64,000 bases of DNA from Rhodanobacter glycinis. GTDB lineage: Bacteria > Pseudomonadota > Gammaproteobacteria > Xanthomonadales > Rhodanobacteraceae. Below the pieces are notes generated by a model, which worked only from the letters and a program-made list of their open reading frames with translations, did not search any database and had not been told where the DNA came from. Of this stretch, positions 11,187-20,845 are shown piece after piece. The stretch's first letter is position 1. Each line of letters begins with the position of its first letter. A program made the position numbers and the translations under genes. The stretch is taken from contig NZ_FOSR01000004.1 in assembly GCF_900114325.1 (NCBI RefSeq), positions 159,550 through 223,549 of the forward strand, given 5' to 3'.

Positions 11187-14100
11187 TCAGCCTGGCGCCA
11201 GCAACGCTTCCAGATCACCCTCGTCGAAACTCAGCCGTTCGCGGCTGCCGCCGCCGTCGAGTACGGCTTCGGCCAGCTCGGCCTTGCGCGCCTTCATTTC
11301 CTCGATGCGCTCCTCCACCGTGCCGGCGGTGATCAGGCGGAACACGAACACCGGCTTGTCCTGGCCGATGCGGTGGGCGCGGTCCGAGGCCTGCGCTTCG
11401 GCGGCGGGGTTCCACCACGGGTCGTAGTGGATCACGGTGTCGGCGGCGGTGAGGTTGAGGCCGACACCACCGGCTTTCAGCGAGAGCAGGAACAGCGGCA
11501 CGTCGCCGTCCTGGAAGCGCTGCACGGGTTCGGCGCGATCGCGCGTTTCGCCGGTGAGGGTGACGTAGCGGATGCGGCGTCGGTCCAGTTCGCCGGCGAT
11601 CAGCCGCAGCATCTCGGTGAACTGCGAGAACAGCAGCACCTTGCGCCCTTCGGCCAGCAGCGCGGGCAGCATGTCCATCAGCAATTCGAACTTGGCCGAG
11701 TCGTGCACGCCGCGCGCGGCTTCGAGTTTCACCAGCCGCGGATCGCAACAGACCTGGCGCAGCTTGAGCAGGGCATCGAGCACGACGATGCCGGAATGCG
11801 CGATGCCACGTTGGGAAATCACCTCGCGCAGTTCGTCGGCCAGGGTCAGGCGTAGGCTTTCGTACAGCTCGCGCTGACGGCCGTCGAGTACCACGCGGCG
11901 CGTGATCTCGGTCTTCGGCGGCAATTCGGACGCCACCTGCGATTTGGTACGACGCAGGATGAACGGCGCGAGCCGGCGATTGAGCCGCGCCTGGCATTCC
12001 TCGTCGCGCTGCTTCTCGATCGGCACGCGGTAATGCCGGCGGAACGCCCCCTCGTCGCCCAGCAAACCGGGCACCGCCAGATCCACCTGCGACCACAATT
12101 CGCCCAGGTGATTTTCCAGCGGCGTGCCGGTGAGGCAGATGCAACGCGGCGCGCGCAGGCTGAGCGCGGCGCGGCGCGCCTGGGTGCGCGGATTCTTCAC
12201 CTGCTGGGCTTCGTCCAGCACGATCAACGCAAACGGTTGCTTGCGCAGCGTGACCACGTCGCGCGGCAGCAATGCGTAGCTGGTGAGCACGATGTCGTGC
12301 GCATCGAGCTGGCCGAAATCCTCGCTGCGCTGCGGGCCGTGCAAGGCCAGCACTTTCAGCATCGGCGCAAAGCGGGCAACCTCGGATTGCCAGTTCGGAA
12401 TCAGGCTGGTCGGCACCACGATCAGCGCGGGTTGTTCCAGCGCACCGCGCTGTTTCAGCGCGAGCAGATGGGTGATCAGTTGCAGCGTCTTGCCCAGGCC
12501 CATGTCGTCGGCCAGCACACCGCCCACGCCGGCCTCGGCCAGCGCATTGAGCCAGCGCAGGCCTTCGCGCTGGTAAGGGCGCAATTCGACGGTGAGTCCA
12601 TCGGGCACGACATCGCTGGCGCGTTCGGCGGCATCGCGCAGGCGCGTGGTGAATCCGCGCAAGGCCTCCGGCGCCTGCAGTTCGCCATCGCCGGGCAACG
12701 CCTCGGCCAGCTCTTCCAGCCGGCCGGCCTGCACGCGCGGCAGGTGCAGTTTCCTTTTCGGTTTTTCCAGGTATTCGGCCAGCGGCGCGAGCAGGCCGCG
12801 CAGCTCGCGCAGGCTGACCGGCACGCGGCGGCGATCATCCACCGGGGCATACCAGACGGCATCCTCGGGTTCGTTGGCGACCGGCCGCAGGTTGAGCTGA
12901 TGATCGGCCAGCGCCTGCGCTACCGCAGGCAGCAGGTTGTGGCGCTTGCCTTCGACCTCGATGCCGATTTCCAGGTCGAAGGCATGGTCGTCGGCATCTT
13001 CCACCGCGTTGCCGTACCAATGCACCGGGCCATCGAGCACTTCGAACGGGAAGCTGGGCGCGTAGTCGAGCTGGAAGTTCTCGCCCTCGAGCTTCGGCCG
13101 CAAGGCCAACCAACGCGCGGGCGTATTCACTTCCAGCGCGCCGGTATGGCCCTTGCCCGGAAACAGCCAGGCATCATCCGGCAAGGTGTCGGCCAGGTCC
13201 CACGGCAGGCCTTCGGTATCCACGGCGGGAGTCAGCCCGGCGCGTTCGAGTTGCTCCATCGCGGTCAATTCTTCGGCGCGACGCCGGGTGATCTCGACCA
13301 GCTGACCGTTGCGCACGCGTCGCACCAGCGGCTCGCCGCCGCGGCTGGGCAGGCGCTCGCCGGCATAGTCGAAGGCCAGCCGGGCGTAGGCCAGCGGCGG
13401 CGTGCCCGCAGCCAGGCGGGCGTGGCGGGTCAATGCGTGCAGGGTGAGCACGGGTTTCGGCGCCAGTTCCTCGCGCTGCAGTTCACCCAGCACTTGCGGC
13501 GCGGGTACGCGATGGGCGAGCCGGCTGTGCGGCAACGTGGCGCACAGCCCCGGCGCCTCGTCGTATTTCAGCGGCGGCAGGTCGAGCCAGTGGCTTTCTT
13601 CGGCCGGGGCCTCGAGGTGGCCCAGCTCGGCGCGCTCGGCGTCGAGATACCACAGCGTGTCCAGGCGCAGCGGGCGCTGGCTGTGTCCCAGCGCCGGCAG
13701 CAGGCGCTGGCTGCCATCCTGTTCCAGTTGCCAGTGCCAGTTGAGCTGATGCGAACGCCCGCGCGACAGGCGCAGGCCACCCAGGCCGCCAAGGAAGCAC
13801 GGCGCGGTATCCAGCATCTCGGCCAACAGTGCATCGCCGACATGGCCGGCCAGATGGGCGTAGCTGCGACCCTTGCGCAAGGCCTGCGGCAGTCCCAGCA
13901 CGGTGGTCGCCAGGCGTTGCTCGTGGGACGGCAAGGTGGTGCGTGCCAGCAGCTTGCTGTCCAGCGGCACCGGCCGCACGAAGCGGCCGTGCTCGGCCAC
14001 GCTGAGCGTCACCGGCGCCACGTCCAGCCGCCCGTACGGCGCGCCTTCGTCCGACAGCACCTCGAAGAAGAAACCGAGCACGCCCGGCTCGCGCGAAGCG

Positions 14101-14279
14101 GCGGCGACGGCCGGCGCGGCCAGCAGCTTGCGCCACGCCACGGGCAGCCTGTCGCTGCCGGCGCGGGGCGAGGCGGGCTCGCCGAGGTGTTTCTCGTCCG
14201 GTGGCTGCATGCGGATGCGATCCGTGGGCGATGAAACTTCCGAGCTTAGCAGGCCTGCGGGGTTTGCCCGCAAGCCCAT
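11187..14279 (-). CDS. SNF2-family DEAD/DEAH box helicase
   Basis: Large ATP-dependent DNA translocase, 1030 aa (1007 if translation begins at the second Met, 14210). The N-terminal 500 residues have no motif I can name. The C-terminal half is a Swi2/Snf2 motor: motif [12 protein letters not shown], motif Ia [10 protein letters not shown], motif [11 protein letters not shown] (a DEAQ box), motif [13 protein letters not shown], then motifs V and [17 protein letters not shown] and [11 protein letters not shown]. The closest general type is the HepA/RapA-like group without a SWIM finger. It is last in the leftward run secB-gpsA-helicase, with only 22 bp after gpsA. A role in transcription recycling, repair or defence is possible and cannot be decided from sequence. 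Confidence 0.9.
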   Translation of the reverse strand: MGLRANPAGLLSSEVSSPTDRIRMQPPDEKHLGEPASPRAGSDRLPVAWRKLLAAPAVAAASREPGVLGFFFEVLSDEGAPYGRLDVAPVTLSVAEHGRFVRPVPLDSKLLARTTLPSHEQRLATTVLGLPQALRKGRSYAHLAGHVGDALLAEMLDTAPCFLGGLGGLRLSRGRSHQLNWHWQLEQDGSQRLLPALGHSQRPLRLDTLWYLDAERAELGHLEAPAEESHWLDLPPLKYDEAPGLCATLPHSRLAHRVPAPQVLGELQREELAPKPVLTLHALTRHARLAAGTPPLAYARLAFDYAGERLPSRGGEPLVRRVRNGQLVEITRRRAEELTAMEQLERAGLTPAVDTEGLPWDLADTLPDDAWLFPGKGHTGALEVNTPARWLALRPKLEGENFQLDYAPSFPFEVLDGPVHWYGNAVEDADDHAFDLEIGIEVEGKRHNLLPAVAQALADHQLNLRPVANEPEDAVWYAPVDDRRRVPVSLRELRGLLAPLAEYLEKPKRKLHLPRVQAGRLEELAEALPGDGELQAPEALRGFTTRLRDAAERASDVVPDGLTVELRPYQREGLRWLNALAEAGVGGVLADDMGLGKTLQLITHLLALKQRGALEQPALIVVPTSLIPNWQSEVARFAPMLKVLALHGPQRSEDFGQLDAHDIVLTSYALLPRDVVTLRKQPFALIVLDEAQQVKNPRTQARRAALSLRAPRCICLTGTPLENHLGELWSQVDLAVPGLLGDEGAFRRHYRVPIEKQRDEECQARLNRRLAPFILRRTKSQVASELPPKTEITRRVVLDGRQRELYESLRLTLADELREVISQRGIAHSGIVVLDALLKLRQVCCDPRLVKLEAARGVHDSAKFELLMDMLPALLAEGRKVLLFSQFTEMLRLIAGELDRRRIRYVTLTGETRDRAEPVQRFQDGDVPLFLLSLKAGGVGLNLTAADTVIHYDPWWNPAAEAQASDRAHRIGQDKPVFVFRLITAGTVEERIEEMKARKAELAEAVLDGGGSRERLSFDEGDLEALLAPG

Positions 14280-14301
14280 CGTCAGGATCTCGAATCGGCG
14301 C

Positions 14302-15327
14302 TCAACGCGGCTCGAACAAACCCTTCGGGTACTCGGGCTTCTGCTCGCGCCCCATCAGCGCCTTCAACCCTTCGACGGGTGTCACTTCGCCATGCAGCAC
14401 GGCACGCACGCCGGCGGAAATCGGCAGGTCCAGGCCATGCTTGGTGGCCAGCCGCACCACTTCGTCGGCGGTCAGCACGCTTTCGACCACCTGGCCGATC
14501 TGGCGCACTGCCTCGTCGATGGCCACGCCCTTGCCCAAGGCCAGGCCAAGCCGGCGATTGCGCGAGAGATCGCCAGTGCAGGTGAGCACCAGGTCGCCCA
14601 GGCCCGACAGGCCCATCAGGGTTTCCGGTCGCGCACCCAATGCCACGCCCAGGCGCAGCATCTCGTTCATGCCGCGGGTGATCAGGCCGGCGCGGGCATT
14701 GAGCCCGAGCTCCATGCCATCGGCCACGCCAGTGGCCACCGCCAGCACGTTCTTCATTGCGCCGCCCAGCTCGGCGCCAAGCACGTCGTTGCCCGAATAG
14801 GCGCGGAAGTCGGGCGCGTGCAGCATCGAGGCAAGATGCTGGGCAAAGCTCGCATCTTCCGAATGCACGGTGACTGCACTGGGCATCCCGGCCGCCACTT
14901 CCTTGGCGAACGACGGCCCGGTGATGACCGCGGCGGGCCGCCCCGGCAGCTTCTCGGCCACCAGTTCATGCAGGAAGCGCCCGGTACCCGGCTCGAAGCC
15001 CTTGGTCGCCCAGGCGATCGCGGTATCGGCGTCGAGCAGTGGCGCGAGCTCGTCCAGGATGGACGCGAACGCGTGGCTGGGCACCACGATCAGCACCACG
15101 CCGGCACCGCGCACGGCGGCAGCGAGGTCGCTCTCGTAGACCAGCGATTCCGGCAACGCCAGACCAGGCAGGTAACGCTGGTTGCGCCGGCTGCTGGCCA
15201 TTTCGGCCAGCGCCCGCGCATCGCGGCCCCACAACCGTGTCGGCGTGCCATTGCGTGCGGCCAGCGCAGCCAGCGCCGTGCCCCACGAGCCGGCGCCGAG
15301 GACGGCCAGGGTCGATGCTTCAGCCAT
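14302..15327 (-). CDS. gpsA: Glycerol-3-phosphate dehydrogenase [NAD(P)+]
   Basis: Reduces dihydroxyacetone phosphate to sn-glycerol 3-phosphate for phospholipid synthesis. 341 aa, standard length. The Rossmann motif is [10 protein letters not shown] (11-20), the catalytic lysine is in [12 protein letters not shown], and further conserved segments are [17 protein letters not shown] and [14 protein letters not shown]. The gene begins 9 bp after secB ends, the common secB-gpsA order in gammaproteobacteria, and the two are surely cotranscribed. Its product feeds PlsB, encoded at 44-47 kb in this window. Confidence 0.97.
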   Translation of the reverse strand: MAEASTLAVLGAGSWGTALAALAARNGTPTRLWGRDARALAEMASSRRNQRYLPGLALPESLVYESDLAAAVRGAGVVLIVVPSHAFASILDELAPLLDADTAIAWATKGFEPGTGRFLHELVAEKLPGRPAAVITGPSFAKEVAAGMPSAVTVHSEDASFAQHLASMLHAPDFRAYSGNDVLGAELGGAMKNVLAVATGVADGMELGLNARAGLITRGMNEMLRLGVALGARPETLMGLSGLGDLVLTCTGDLSRNRRLGLALGKGVAIDEAVRQIGQVVESVLTADEVVRLATKHGLDLPISAGVRAVLHGEVTPVEGLKALMGREQKPEYPKGLFEPR

Positions 15328-15336
15328 GGTCCGGAC

Positions 15337-15843
15337 TCAGCTGTTGAGCGTCGGCGCCTCGCCGCCGCCCGCCGCCCGGCGCTGCTGCTCGGCGAACAGG
15401 GCGTCGAAATTGATCGGCTGCAGCAGGAACGGCGGGAAACCGCCTTCCAGCACCAGCGAGGAGATCACCTGGCGCGCGTACGGGAACAGCAGGTTCGGGC
15501 AGTAGCTGCCGATGACGCCGTCACGATCGGCCGCATCGAAGCCGGCAATGCCGAACACGCCGGCCTGCTGCACTTCGGCCAGGTAAGCGGTGCGCTCGCC
15601 CAGCGTGCAGGTCAGGGTGAGGCTGAGCACCACTTCGTACAGGTCGCCGCCGAGATCGGTGGCGCTCTGGCCCAGGTTCAGCTGTACCTGCGGCTGGGCC
15701 TGCTCGTTCTCGCCGATCTCCTGGAAGATCTGCGGCGCATTCGGCGCCTCGAAGGACACGTCCTTCACGTAGATCTTCTGCAGCACCAGCTGCGGCTGGC
15801 CGGCCTGGCCGTTGGCCTGGTCCAGGGTGGTGACTTCTGCCAT
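15337..15843 (-). CDS. secB: Protein-export chaperone SecB
   Basis: Cytoplasmic tetrameric chaperone that holds preproteins unfolded and delivers them to SecA. 168 aa. Conserved core segments are [14 protein letters not shown] (about 24-37), a beta region with VQLNLGQSA, and the C-terminal [20 protein letters not shown] followed by [10 protein letters not shown]. The start at 15843 is the family start; the longer frame to 15900 reaches into the promoter region. First gene of a leftward operon with gpsA and the SNF2 helicase. The genome encodes many large outer-membrane receptors (two in this window), typical SecB clients. Confidence 0.97.
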   Translation of the reverse strand: MAEVTTLDQANGQAGQPQLVLQKIYVKDVSFEAPNAPQIFQEIGENEQAQPQVQLNLGQSATDLGGDLYEVVLSLTLTCTLGERTAYLAEVQQAGVFGIAGFDAADRDGVIGSYCPNLLFPYARQVISSLVLEGGFPPFLLQPINFDALFAEQQRRAAGGGEAPTLNS

Positions 15844-16134
15844 CGGAAAAACCCCTCGTCTTGTACGTTGCGGATACGCGAAAGAGGTCGATTGTTCCAT
15901 ACATCCCCCGCCACCGCCACGCTGCGGAACGGCAAAGATTGCGCAGCGCCCTGTTTTTGCGGGACAATAGGCGGCTCGACCTCTGCCAGCCCGGCCTTCC
16001 GGGTGTGTCCGCGACGCGATGCGGCTTCAGGTGATGGCGAATGCAACACCCACCAGCATCGCGTGGCGCAAGGCGCCGCTGGGCCGATGTCGCCCTGGCC
16101 AACGGGCGTTACACCACTCAATACGGAGGTCATC

Positions 16135-16371
16135 ATGGCCCGTGTATGCCAAGTCACCGGAAAGGGTGTGCAGACCGGCAACAACGTCTCGCATGCCAAC
16201 AACAAGACCCGTCGCCGCTGGTTGCCCAACCTGCACGAGCGTCGCTTCTGGGTCGCCAGCGAGAACCGCTGGATCAAGCTGCGCGTTTCCAACCACGCGC
16301 TGCGCACCATCGACAAGAAGGGCATCGAGGCCGTGATCGCCGACCTGCGTGCCCGCGGCGAAAAGGTCTGA
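16135..16371 (+). CDS. rpmB: 50S ribosomal protein L28
   Basis: 78-aa ribosomal protein. It begins [20 protein letters not shown] and contains [16 protein letters not shown], the signature of bacterial L28. The zinc-binding CXXC pairs of the C+ paralogue are absent, so this is the zinc-independent form. A strong GGAGGT at 16125-16130 fixes the start. rpmG follows 11 bp after the stop, the conserved rpmB-rpmG operon. It is divergent from secB. Confidence 0.98.
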   Translation: MARVCQVTGKGVQTGNNVSHANNKTRRRWLPNLHERRFWVASENRWIKLRVSNHALRTIDKKGIEAVIADLRARGEKV

Positions 16372-16382
16372 GGAGCTAAGTC

Positions 16383-16550
16383 ATGGCCAACAGCAAGCAA
16401 GACAAGATCCGCCTGATCTCCTCGGCCGGTACCGGTCACTTCTACACCACGCAGAAGAACAAGAAGAACACGCCGGAAAAGTTCGAATTCAAGAAGTACG
16501 ATCCCGTCGTGCGCAAGCACGTGATCTACAAGGAAGGCAAGATCAAGTGA
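16383..16550 (+). CDS. rpmG: 50S ribosomal protein L33
   Basis: 55-aa ribosomal protein. Translation from 16383 begins [20 protein letters not shown], continues [20 protein letters not shown] and ends EGKIK. This is a complete L33 without the CXXC zinc ribbons (C- form, matching the L28 paralogue type). It lies 11 bp downstream of rpmB with GAGGAG just upstream, and is followed by a duplicated terminator unit. Confidence 0.97.
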   Translation: MANSKQDKIRLISSAGTGHFYTTQKNKKNTPEKFEFKKYDPVVRKHVIYKEGKIK

Positions 16551-16631
16551 CGTGACGGCGCGTTCGCGCATCGCGCGAACGCCTTTGCCGGAACGTCATC
16601 CCAGCGAAAGCTGGGATCCAGTAAAATATGC

Positions 16632-16660
16632 AAAACCCGTCTTTATGGCGGGTTTTTCTT
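16632..16660 (+). terminator. Intrinsic terminator of rpmB-rpmG
   Basis: Stem AAAACCCG with CGGGTTTT, extendable through a G-U pair, then a T-run (TTTTTCTT). It is 82 bp after the rpmG stop codon. Confidence 0.8.
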
Positions 16661-16747
16661 TACCCACGTTCTGACCCGCTCGCGCTACGCGCGGGCGGCT
16701 TTGCCGGAACGTCATCCCAGCGAAAGCCGGGATCCAGTAAAACATGC

Positions 16748-16776
16748 AAAACCCGTCTTTATGGCGGGTTTTTCTT
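16748..16776 (+). terminator. Second copy of the rpmB-rpmG terminator
   Basis: Same hairpin and T-run as the first terminator, carried in the second 80-bp repeat unit. It acts as a backup stop for the ribosomal operon and faces the 3' end of the small membrane-protein gene on the other strand. Confidence 0.78.
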
Positions 16777-16834
16777 TAGCCCGATCAACACGCCACCGAT
16801 TCTGGTGCGCGCAAGCCCCGGAACAACCTTCATC

Positions 16835-16996
16835 TCAGTGGGTGAAGTAGTACAGCGCCTTTCCCAGGCTCTCTCCAGCATCCATGGCCAGCATCGCCGT
16901 GACCGCCGTCGCGAGCACCACCAGGCAGACGCGCACAACAAGCGGGCTCTTCGCCAATGCAGTTTCGATACCGTTTTGAATCGATTCCATTGCCAT
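16835..16996 (-). CDS. Small single-pass membrane protein
   Basis: Predicted 53-aa protein: a polar amphipathic start (MAMESIQNGIETALAKS), one clear membrane segment (LVVRVCLVVLATAVTAML, about 19-36), and a short tail ending ALYYFTH. The start at 16996 is chosen because AAAAGGAA lies just upstream; a second Met two codons later is possible. No homologue is recognised. It sits alone, convergent with the duplicated terminators. Coding status is plausible, since it has a ribosome site and a clean transmembrane pattern, but unproven. Confidence 0.5.
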   Translation of the reverse strand: MAMESIQNGIETALAKSPLVVRVCLVVLATAVTAMLAMDAGESLGKALYYFTH

Positions 16997-17240
16997 TCCT
17001 TTTGTCCCAGGAGACTCTCGGGCATCCGCACGAGCGGGCATGCATTGAGTCAATTGCCCGCCCGCTTATTCAAACCAGCAAGTACTTTTACCAAATTCCG
17101 GTAACGCTTGCCGGACTATCTTGCGCCGGAATGACAGCCTGACCTGGATCACCCGCCGGCACTGCCACGGCGCAAACTCGCGCCACGTTAGCATTCCATC
17201 CTGTAACGTGGCACCCATACCCGGCATCCGGAAGCGCGCC

Positions 17241-17756
17241 ATGTCCATTCCCCGTATTCGCCCAGTCATTGCCCTGGCCCTGGTCGTATTCGCCGCCGCC
17301 GCCACCGCCGCCACCCACGGCACGGCCAGCGTGCGCTATGACCACCCGGAAAACTTCACCGAGACCAAGGAGGTGCAGGCCTTCGCGCCCATGCGGGCCG
17401 ACCCCGGCTACCTGGCCACCCTCAAGGCCTATATCGAAAAGCAGGCGGCGGCCATGTTGCCGGCAGGCGAGCGACTGGACATCGTCATCACCGACGTCGA
17501 CCGCGCCGGCTCCTACCTGCCTTCGGTCGGGCGGGCGAATCCGGTACGCATCGTCAAGGACACCTACCCGCCACGCATCAACCTGCATTTCCGGCTGATC
17601 GACAGCCAGGGACGGACGATCCGCGAAGGCGATCGCCGCCTGGTCGGCCTGGGCTTCATGTACGACAGCGCGGGCGGGCTCACCGACAGTGACCCGCTGC
17701 GCCATGAAAAGCGCCTGATCGATCGCTGGCTGAGAAAGGGACCGGCGAAACTCTGA
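17241..17756 (+). CDS. DUF3016 domain-containing exported protein
   Basis: 171-aa protein with a signal peptide (MSIPRIRPVIALALVVFAAA, cleavage near TAA-THG). The mature region starts ASVRYDHPENFTE and includes LDIVITDVDRAGSYLP and the segment PPRINLHFRLIDSQGRTIREG. This pattern matches the DUF3016 family of small periplasmic proteins from Xanthomonadales and other proteobacteria; their function is unknown. The start at 17241 gives the signal peptide; the upstream frame to 17121 does not. The C-terminus, HEKRLIDRWLRKGPAKL, is basic. Monocistronic. Confidence 0.8.
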   Translation: MSIPRIRPVIALALVVFAAAATAATHGTASVRYDHPENFTETKEVQAFAPMRADPGYLATLKAYIEKQAAAMLPAGERLDIVITDVDRAGSYLPSVGRANPVRIVKDTYPPRINLHFRLIDSQGRTIREGDRRLVGLGFMYDSAGGLTDSDPLRHEKRLIDRWLRKGPAKL

Positions 17757-17897
17757 GAGGCTGCCCACGGCCTCCGATGTTCCTGCTTGACCAGCCCTTT
17801 GGCTGTTGAAAAGCGCCTCGCAGGAATGACGGGAAAGAGGTACCGGGCCAACGAGAGGATCGTGAACAGGCTCCGAGAGGCCTTGGTCGCCGCCAAC

Positions 17898-17924
17898 AAA
17901 AAGGCCCGCCATGAAGGCGGGCCT
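17898..17924 (-). terminator. Intrinsic terminator of the desaturase gene
   Basis: Read on the minus strand: AGGCCCGCC, 5-nt loop, GGCGGGCCT, then TTTTT. A perfect 9-bp GC-rich stem, 22 bp past the desaturase stop codon. Confidence 0.9.
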
Positions 17925-17946
17925 CGTCGTTCCTGCCGCGACAGGA

Positions 17947-19140
17947 TCAGGCCGTGGCGACGCTGTAGCCCTTCAAGCGCTGCGCGAATTCCTGCAGCAC
18001 CCGTATGCCGCTTTCCTCGGCTTCGTGGATCCACTGCTGCAGGCCCTTCAGCGCCTGCTCGGCGCCACGCTGCTCCATCAGGGCGGCGAGGCGGTTGCGG
18101 AAGTCGCAGACGGTCTTCAGCGTGGGGCGCTTGGCCAGCACGGCCTGCAGCCGCGCACTGCCTTCGTTGTCCAGCCAGCGGCCGCCGTCGGCCAGTGCCA
18201 GGCGCATGCGTCGCGGCATCGACTTGATGCTTTCGCCGGCGTGCTGTGCCTCGTCGCCGATGGTCGGCAGGATCACGCCGCGATAGAAATCGGTCATCGC
18301 CTGGAAGCGATGGGTGAGCACCGCCTTCAAGGTGTCGGCGTCGGGCAGGCGCACATTCGGACGCACGTCCAGCGACGGCGCCACGCGCAGCACCTTGGCC
18401 AGGCCCACCGCGCGCAGACCGCAGATCACCGCCCAGCCGATGTCGAACTCCCACTTGCGCAGCGCGAACTTGGCCGAGCTGGGGAAGGCGTGGTGATTGT
18501 TGTGCAGCTCTTCACCTCCGATCCAGAAGCCCCACGGGATCAGGTTGCGCGCGGTGTCGGCGCTTTCGAAATTGCGGTAGCCGGCCCAGTGGCCGATGCC
18601 GTTGACGAAACCGGCGGCCCAGAACGGGATCCAGATCATCTGCACCGCCCACAGCGCCGCGCCGATCACGCCGAACAGCGCCAGATTGATCAGCAGCATC
18701 AGGGTCGGGCCCCAATACGGATGGCCGCCATAGACCTTGTGCTCGACCCAGTCGTCCGGGGTGCCGCGGCCGTACTGCTCCATGTCCTGCTTCGATTCGC
18801 AGGCGTCGCGGTACAGCGAAACGCCGTCCCAGAACACTTTCTTGATGCCGTAGATCATCGGGCTGTGCGGATCGTCCGCGGTCTCGACCTTGGCGTGGTG
18901 CTTGCGATGCACCGCCACCCACTCGCGCGTGACCATGCCGGTGGTGAGCCAGCCCCAGAAGCGGAAGAAATGCGCCAGCACCGGGTGGAAATCCACGCCG
19001 CGGTGGGTCTGGCTGCGATGCAGGTACAGCGTCACCGTGAAGATGGTGAGCTGGGTCATCACCAACAGGTAGACCAGCATGCTGATCCAACTCGCGTGGG
19101 TCACGCCGTTGGACAGGAAATTGAGTACGGCATCAAGCAT
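17947..19140 (-). CDS. Acyl desaturase (membrane fatty-acid desaturase, delta-9 type)
   Basis: 397-aa integral-membrane di-iron desaturase that introduces a double bond into acyl chains (acyl-CoA or phospholipid-bound), adjusting membrane fluidity. Three histidine boxes are present: HRSQTH (41-46), HRKHH (about 79-83) and HNNHH (about 214-218), between hydrophobic spans. The C-terminal 150 residues form a hydrophilic extension rich in Arg and Ala, longer than in minimal family members. The start at 19140 fits the family. It is monocistronic and ends in a strong terminator. Divergent from the ABC operon, with 170 bp between. Confidence 0.93.
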   Translation of the reverse strand: MLDAVLNFLSNGVTHASWISMLVYLLVMTQLTIFTVTLYLHRSQTHRGVDFHPVLAHFFRFWGWLTTGMVTREWVAVHRKHHAKVETADDPHSPMIYGIKKVFWDGVSLYRDACESKQDMEQYGRGTPDDWVEHKVYGGHPYWGPTLMLLINLALFGVIGAALWAVQMIWIPFWAAGFVNGIGHWAGYRNFESADTARNLIPWGFWIGGEELHNNHHAFPSSAKFALRKWEFDIGWAVICGLRAVGLAKVLRVAPSLDVRPNVRLPDADTLKAVLTHRFQAMTDFYRGVILPTIGDEAQHAGESIKSMPRRMRLALADGGRWLDNEGSARLQAVLAKRPTLKTVCDFRNRLAALMEQRGAEQALKGLQQWIHEAEESGIRVLQEFAQRLKGYSVATA

Positions 19141-19310
19141 TTGGAAATCACTCGGGTGCGGTGAGAAGGCAGTCTAAAGCGAGGGTTTCCGTACCCGCCA
19201 GCATGGATTGACATTCCATGGTAAGGCACACGCACTTGCTCTTTCGTTAAATGCGTGCCCTGTGACCGTTGACTGTTGTTAAACCATGGGGTCGCCATGA
19301 CAATCAGGCA

Positions 19311-20063
19311 ATGATCGCGCCAACCCCTGATTCATCTCCCGTATTGCAGCTTGAACACGTCTCGCGCCGGCGTGGCGGGCGGCCCGCCGTGCGTGAACTC
19401 GACCTTTCGCTGGCAGGCGGCCAGGTGCTTGGTCTGCTGGGCGTCAACGGTGCCGGCAAGTCCACCACGCTGTCGATGATTGCCGGTGCATTGCGGCCTG
19501 ACGGCGGCACGATCCGCCTGGACAGCCGGGATTTCGCCGAATATCCCGAACTGGCCCGGCAACGCCTGGGTTGGCTGCCCGAACGTGCCCCGTTGTGGCC
19601 GGAACTGACCTCGAGCGAACACCTGGATGCCCATGGCCGCCTGCGTGGCCTGCGTGGCACGGCCCTGCGGCAGGCGCGCGAGCGCATCATCGAACGGCTG
19701 GAGCTGCAACCGCTGCTGCGCCGGCTGGCCGGCGCCCTGTCGCAGGGCCAGCGCCAGCGTTTGGGCCTGGCCTGCGCGCTGCTGCACGAACCGGCCCTGC
19801 TGGTGCTCGATGAACCCGGCAATGCGCTCGATCCGGTGCAGACAGCGACACTGCGGACCTTGATCCGTGAACAGGCCGCCGCCGGGACCGCGGTGATCCT
19901 GTCCACCCATCTGCTGGCCGAAGTAATCGCGGTATGCAGCCGCGTGGCGATCCTGCATGAAGGCGTGCTGCACCACGACGGTCCGGTGGCCGCGGATGAC
20001 CACGCCACACTGGAGCGCCGTTTCTTCGACATCGCGATGGCCGGCGGAGCGCAAGCCGCATGA
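19311..20063 (+). CDS. ABC transporter ATP-binding protein
   Basis: 250-aa ATPase, first gene of a five-gene rightward operon. Walker A is GVNGAGKST (about 44-52), the signature LSQGQRQRLGLA, and Walker B LLVLDEPGNALD, followed by the switch histidine in STHLL. This is the ABC-2/GldA-like type that pairs with the permease and GldG-like protein downstream. The ATG at 19311 is preferred; an in-frame TTG at 19269 would add 14 residues unlike the family N-terminus. The stop overlaps the permease start (ATGA). The complex may export a lipid, polysaccharide or peptide; the substrate is unknown. Confidence 0.93.
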   Translation: MIAPTPDSSPVLQLEHVSRRRGGRPAVRELDLSLAGGQVLGLLGVNGAGKSTTLSMIAGALRPDGGTIRLDSRDFAEYPELARQRLGWLPERAPLWPELTSSEHLDAHGRLRGLRGTALRQARERIIERLELQPLLRRLAGALSQGQRQRLGLACALLHEPALLVLDEPGNALDPVQTATLRTLIREQAAAGTAVILSTHLLAEVIAVCSRVAILHEGVLHHDGPVAADDHATLERRFFDIAMAGGAQAA

Positions 20064-20845
20064 GTACATTTGCCGTGATGCGGCTGGAATTGCGCCGCCT
20101 GTTCGTGCGCCCGTTGGGCTGGGTGCTGGGCGCGCTGACACTGGCCGAGCTGGCCTGGCGCTTCATATTGCTGCTGGGCAATTTCCTGGCCATGCAGGTG
20201 CGGCTGGCCGCGTTGCCCAGCGCGCCCGGCTTCACCGACATGGCCGGGGTACCGCTGCTCAGCAGCCTGCTCACCGGCGGCTTCATCCCGTTCGGCTTCA
20301 CCGAGTTGGCGTTGATCGTGGTGCCGCTGCTGGCGATGTCCACGCTGGCCGGCGAGCGCGGCAACGGCACCTTGCCGCTGCTGTTCGGTACCGGGCAATC
20401 GGCCACGGCCATCGTGCTCGGCAAATACCTTGCGTTGATGGCCTGGCTGCTGCTGTGGCTGGCATTGACCCTGGCCATGCCGTTGTCGCTGGCGCATGCC
20501 ACCCATATCGACTGGGGCAAACTGGCCGCCGCCACCTTGGGCATGGTGCTGTTGCTGGCCGCGCTGGCCGCCATCGGCGTGGCCTGCTCGGCCTTCGCCT
20601 CGCATCCGGCCATTGCCGCCACCGCCGGCATCCTGCTGGTGCTGGCGCTGTGCTCGATCCAGCTTGGCGCGCAGAGCGCGGGCGTGAACAACGGCCTGAT
20701 CAACTGGCTGGCCCTGCCGACCCACCTTGAGCCGCTGTTGCGCGGACTGGTATCGACCGCCGACATCGTCTGGTTCGTGTTGCTCACCGCGCTGGCACTG
20801 GCGTTGGCCGTGCGCCGCGTGGCGGCCGAAAAGGAGCGCGGCTGA
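20060..20845 (+). CDS. ABC-2 type transporter permease
   Basis: 261-aa inner-membrane protein with six hydrophobic spans, including VLGALTLAELAWRFILLL, LLAALAAIGVACSAF and a last span near the C-terminus. A cytoplasmic segment, STLAGERGNGTLPLLFGTG, holds the ER-GTL motif shared by ABC-2 permeases (compare the GldF and NosY type). It overlaps the ATPase gene by 4 bp and the GldG-like gene by 1 bp, so the three are translationally coupled. In gliding bacteria the same trio (A, F, G) is needed for surface-protein function. This organism has no evidence of Bacteroidetes-type gliding, so that role should not be transferred. Confidence 0.9.
   Translation: MSTFAVMRLELRRLFVRPLGWVLGALTLAELAWRFILLLGNFLAMQVRLAALPSAPGFTDMAGVPLLSSLLTGGFIPFGFTELALIVVPLLAMSTLAGERGNGTLPLLFGTGQSATAIVLGKYLALMAWLLLWLALTLAMPLSLAHATHIDWGKLAAATLGMVLLLAALAAIGVACSAFASHPAIAATAGILLVLALCSIQLGAQSAGVNNGLINWLALPTHLEPLLRGLVSTADIVWFVLLTALALALAVRRVAAEKERG

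Larger units (their letters stand above)
16583..16778 (+). repeat. Tandem 80-bp direct repeat, each unit carrying an intrinsic terminator
   Basis: Two 80-bp copies, 16583-16662 and 16699-16778, differ at only two positions (both T to C) and are separated by 36 bp. Each starts CTTTGCCGGAACGTCATCCC, includes a small CCCAGCGAAAGCTGGG-type hairpin, and ends in a terminator hairpin (AAAACCCG...CGGGTTTTTCTTT). The first copy lies 32 bp after rpmG. A GC-rich hairpin sits just ahead of each copy (CGTTCGCG...CGCGAACG before the first; a different CGCGC-rich one before the second). Confidence 0.88.

Noticed and set aside
12033-14234. 733-codon open frame on the plus strand
   Set aside because: Antisense shadow of the SNF2 helicase; biased toward Gln/Arg/His and without motifs, as expected from a GC-rich gene read backwards.
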